From Skeletonema tropicum (taxonomy: Eukaryota > Bacillariophyta > Thalassiosirophyceae > Thalassiosirales > Thalassiosiraceae), in contig CM074142.1 of NCBI GenBank assembly GCA_037178625.1, positions 434,001 to 498,000 on the forward strand: 64,000 bases of DNA, in the 5' to 3' direction. The notes beneath the pieces were generated by a model. That model did no database searches and was not told the origin of the DNA. It worked only from the letters and a program-made list of their open reading frames with translations. This document shows, one piece after another, positions 63,081 to 64,000 of the stretch (its first letter is position 1; each line of letters begins with the position of its first letter). The position numbers and the translations under genes are program-made.

Positions 63081-64000
63081 CTATGTATTTAGGCAAGTAG
63101 AAAAAAATGATCTGAAGCATGAGAAAATTGAGCATCTCTTTTCATCATCGGAACTGTATCGAGCGAACAAATCCAAATCCTTGTCATATCGTGCCTGATA
63201 AACAAAGTAGTTTTTTTCTTTTTCCAACCTTTTCCGTTTTTCTCGTTCTATTTGTTGCTGTCTCTCCTGTTCTATTTGCTCCTGCTCACGAGTTTCCAAT
63301 TCTGTCACTCCCATGTGTACCAACATTTCCATAGCTTCAGTAACTCCTTCGCCAGTGAGTGCACTGGCTTCCACATGAGGAATACGATTCCGCTTACACC
63401 AGAGTAATATCATCAATCGATTGGCAGGCAACTGATCTTCGGCTTGTTGAAGTGATTTCAGATATGTTGCATCGTTTGACCACGAAGTCTCTTTCAATGA
63501 GTAAGTCAATTTTTTGGGCACTCTACCACGCGTACGATCTTCGGGCTGTCGATCTGTCTCGCTTTCATCAGTAATGTAGTCTTCTGCAGCGTATTCATAA
63601 GCGTATCCCTTTCCTTTGTACTCTCCGTTAGGAAATCCCATGACAGAACGATATTCATCCTGACGCATACAAGGTGATACTTCTTTTCCCTCACGAATGA
63701 GGTCTATTTTGCTCGCTACGACAATGAAGGGCACCCGTCGCCTTCTTTTCCTCTTCTTCAAGGACATACTTTCATCTTTGCTTTTCTCTCTCGCCATGTC
63801 CTCTTCCTCCCAATGCTTTAACTTTTGTATCCACTCAGAATGCCATTGCATAAGATGTAGAAATGATGTACTAGATGTGGCATCGTAAACTAACATGCAG
63901 ACATGAACATTACGAAATAACGAGTCGCCAAGAGGTTTGCTAGTCTCAGCCTGGTTGTTACATCCGCGATTGTGAAGGGAGCGTTCATGTTCCCTGTAGG
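63081..64000 (-). CDS. Rab/Ras-like small GTPase, C-terminal part, runs off the right edge
   Basis: The frame is open from the right edge to TAG at 63081 (~305 codons). The switch II/G3 part lies at or beyond the edge. VCMLVYDATSSTSFLHLMQW is the strand after G3, VPFIVVASKIDLI the G4 box (S-K-I-D in place of N-K-x-D) and VEASALTGEGVTEAMEMLV the G5 box. Between G4 and G5 is an unusual ~90-residue insert with Lys/Arg-rich and acidic parts, and after G5 a Gln/Glu/Arg coiled coil. The protein ends SCFRSFFSTCLNT; the last four residues could be a CaaX prenylation signal, with further Cys residues near it. The G4 change and inserts point to a Rab-like rather than a canonical Rab. Subfamily uncertain. 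Confidence 0.75.
   Translation of the reverse strand, partial: YREHERSLHNRGCNNQAETSKPLGDSLFRNVHVCMLVYDATSSTSFLHLMQWHSEWIQKLKHWEEEDMAREKSKDESMSLKKRKRRRRVPFIVVASKIDLIREGKEVSPCMRQDEYRSVMGFPNGEYKGKGYAYEYAAEDYITDESETDRQPEDRTRGRVPKKLTYSLKETSWSNDATYLKSLQQAEDQLPANRLMILLWCKRNRIPHVEASALTGEGVTEAMEMLVHMGVTELETREQEQIEQERQQQIEREKRKRLEKEKNYFVYQARYDKDLDLFARYSSDDEKRCSIFSCFRSFFSTCLNT

Overview
The window is nuclear DNA of a eukaryote with short GT-AG introns and intron-poor genes, most likely a diatom or close stramenopile relative. The best lineage clue is the protein at 35631-36956. It joins a Ycf49-type domain to a DUF3593-type domain behind a signal peptide ending in an 'AFAP' cleavage motif, the pattern of proteins imported into red-lineage complex plastids. 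The rest is ordinary eukaryotic housekeeping plus very dense mobile DNA. Several genes carry single-base frame breaks in short homopolymers, so some 'pseudogene' signals may be sequence errors.

Layout. 1-643: 5' part of a GlcNAc-6-phosphate deacetylase gene (minus), with a MITE just upstream of its start. 672-6415: MITE pieces and a 4.7-kb LTR element without pol, inserted in one of them. 6488-8617: a TylF-like methyltransferase and a CENP-X/MHF2 gene. 8669-14820: more MITE pieces, a MORN fragment, and a histone H3 gene broken by a second LTR element that carries a 1005-codon unknown ORF. 15100-23465: a three-unit tandem array of a broken tyrosine-recombinase element, the first unit carrying a separate TIR element. 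23940-36956: the gene-rich core: acyl-CoA-binding/ankyrin protein, phosphoinositide phospholipase C, an unknown coiled-coil protein, a CDIN1-like nuclease, U2AF35 and the plastid Ycf49-like protein. A 1.1-kb TIR element sits just upstream of U2AF35.

37095-49992: a mobile-element block. It holds a ~200-bp-arm inverted repeat, then a small copia-like LTR element with its own 377-codon ORF. An intact hAT transposon is nested in one of that element's LTRs. After it come a DUF6589-like element, a foldback repeat and two internally deleted PIF/Harbinger elements. 50160-51783: aspartoacylase-like gene. 51784-63080: gene-poor DNA with two elements bearing ~550-bp terminal inverted repeats. 63081-64000: 3' part of a Rab-like GTPase gene.

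The host genes are scattered housekeeping functions (amino-sugar catabolism, lipid signalling and binding, splicing, kinetochore/DNA repair, chromatin assembly, plastid membrane) and do not form a pathway. The mobile elements give a readable insertion order, because target-site duplications can be matched and several empty sites reconstructed. The best candidates for new biology are the tandem recombinase array, the two pol-less LTR elements and the small LTR element with a repeat-rich ORF.
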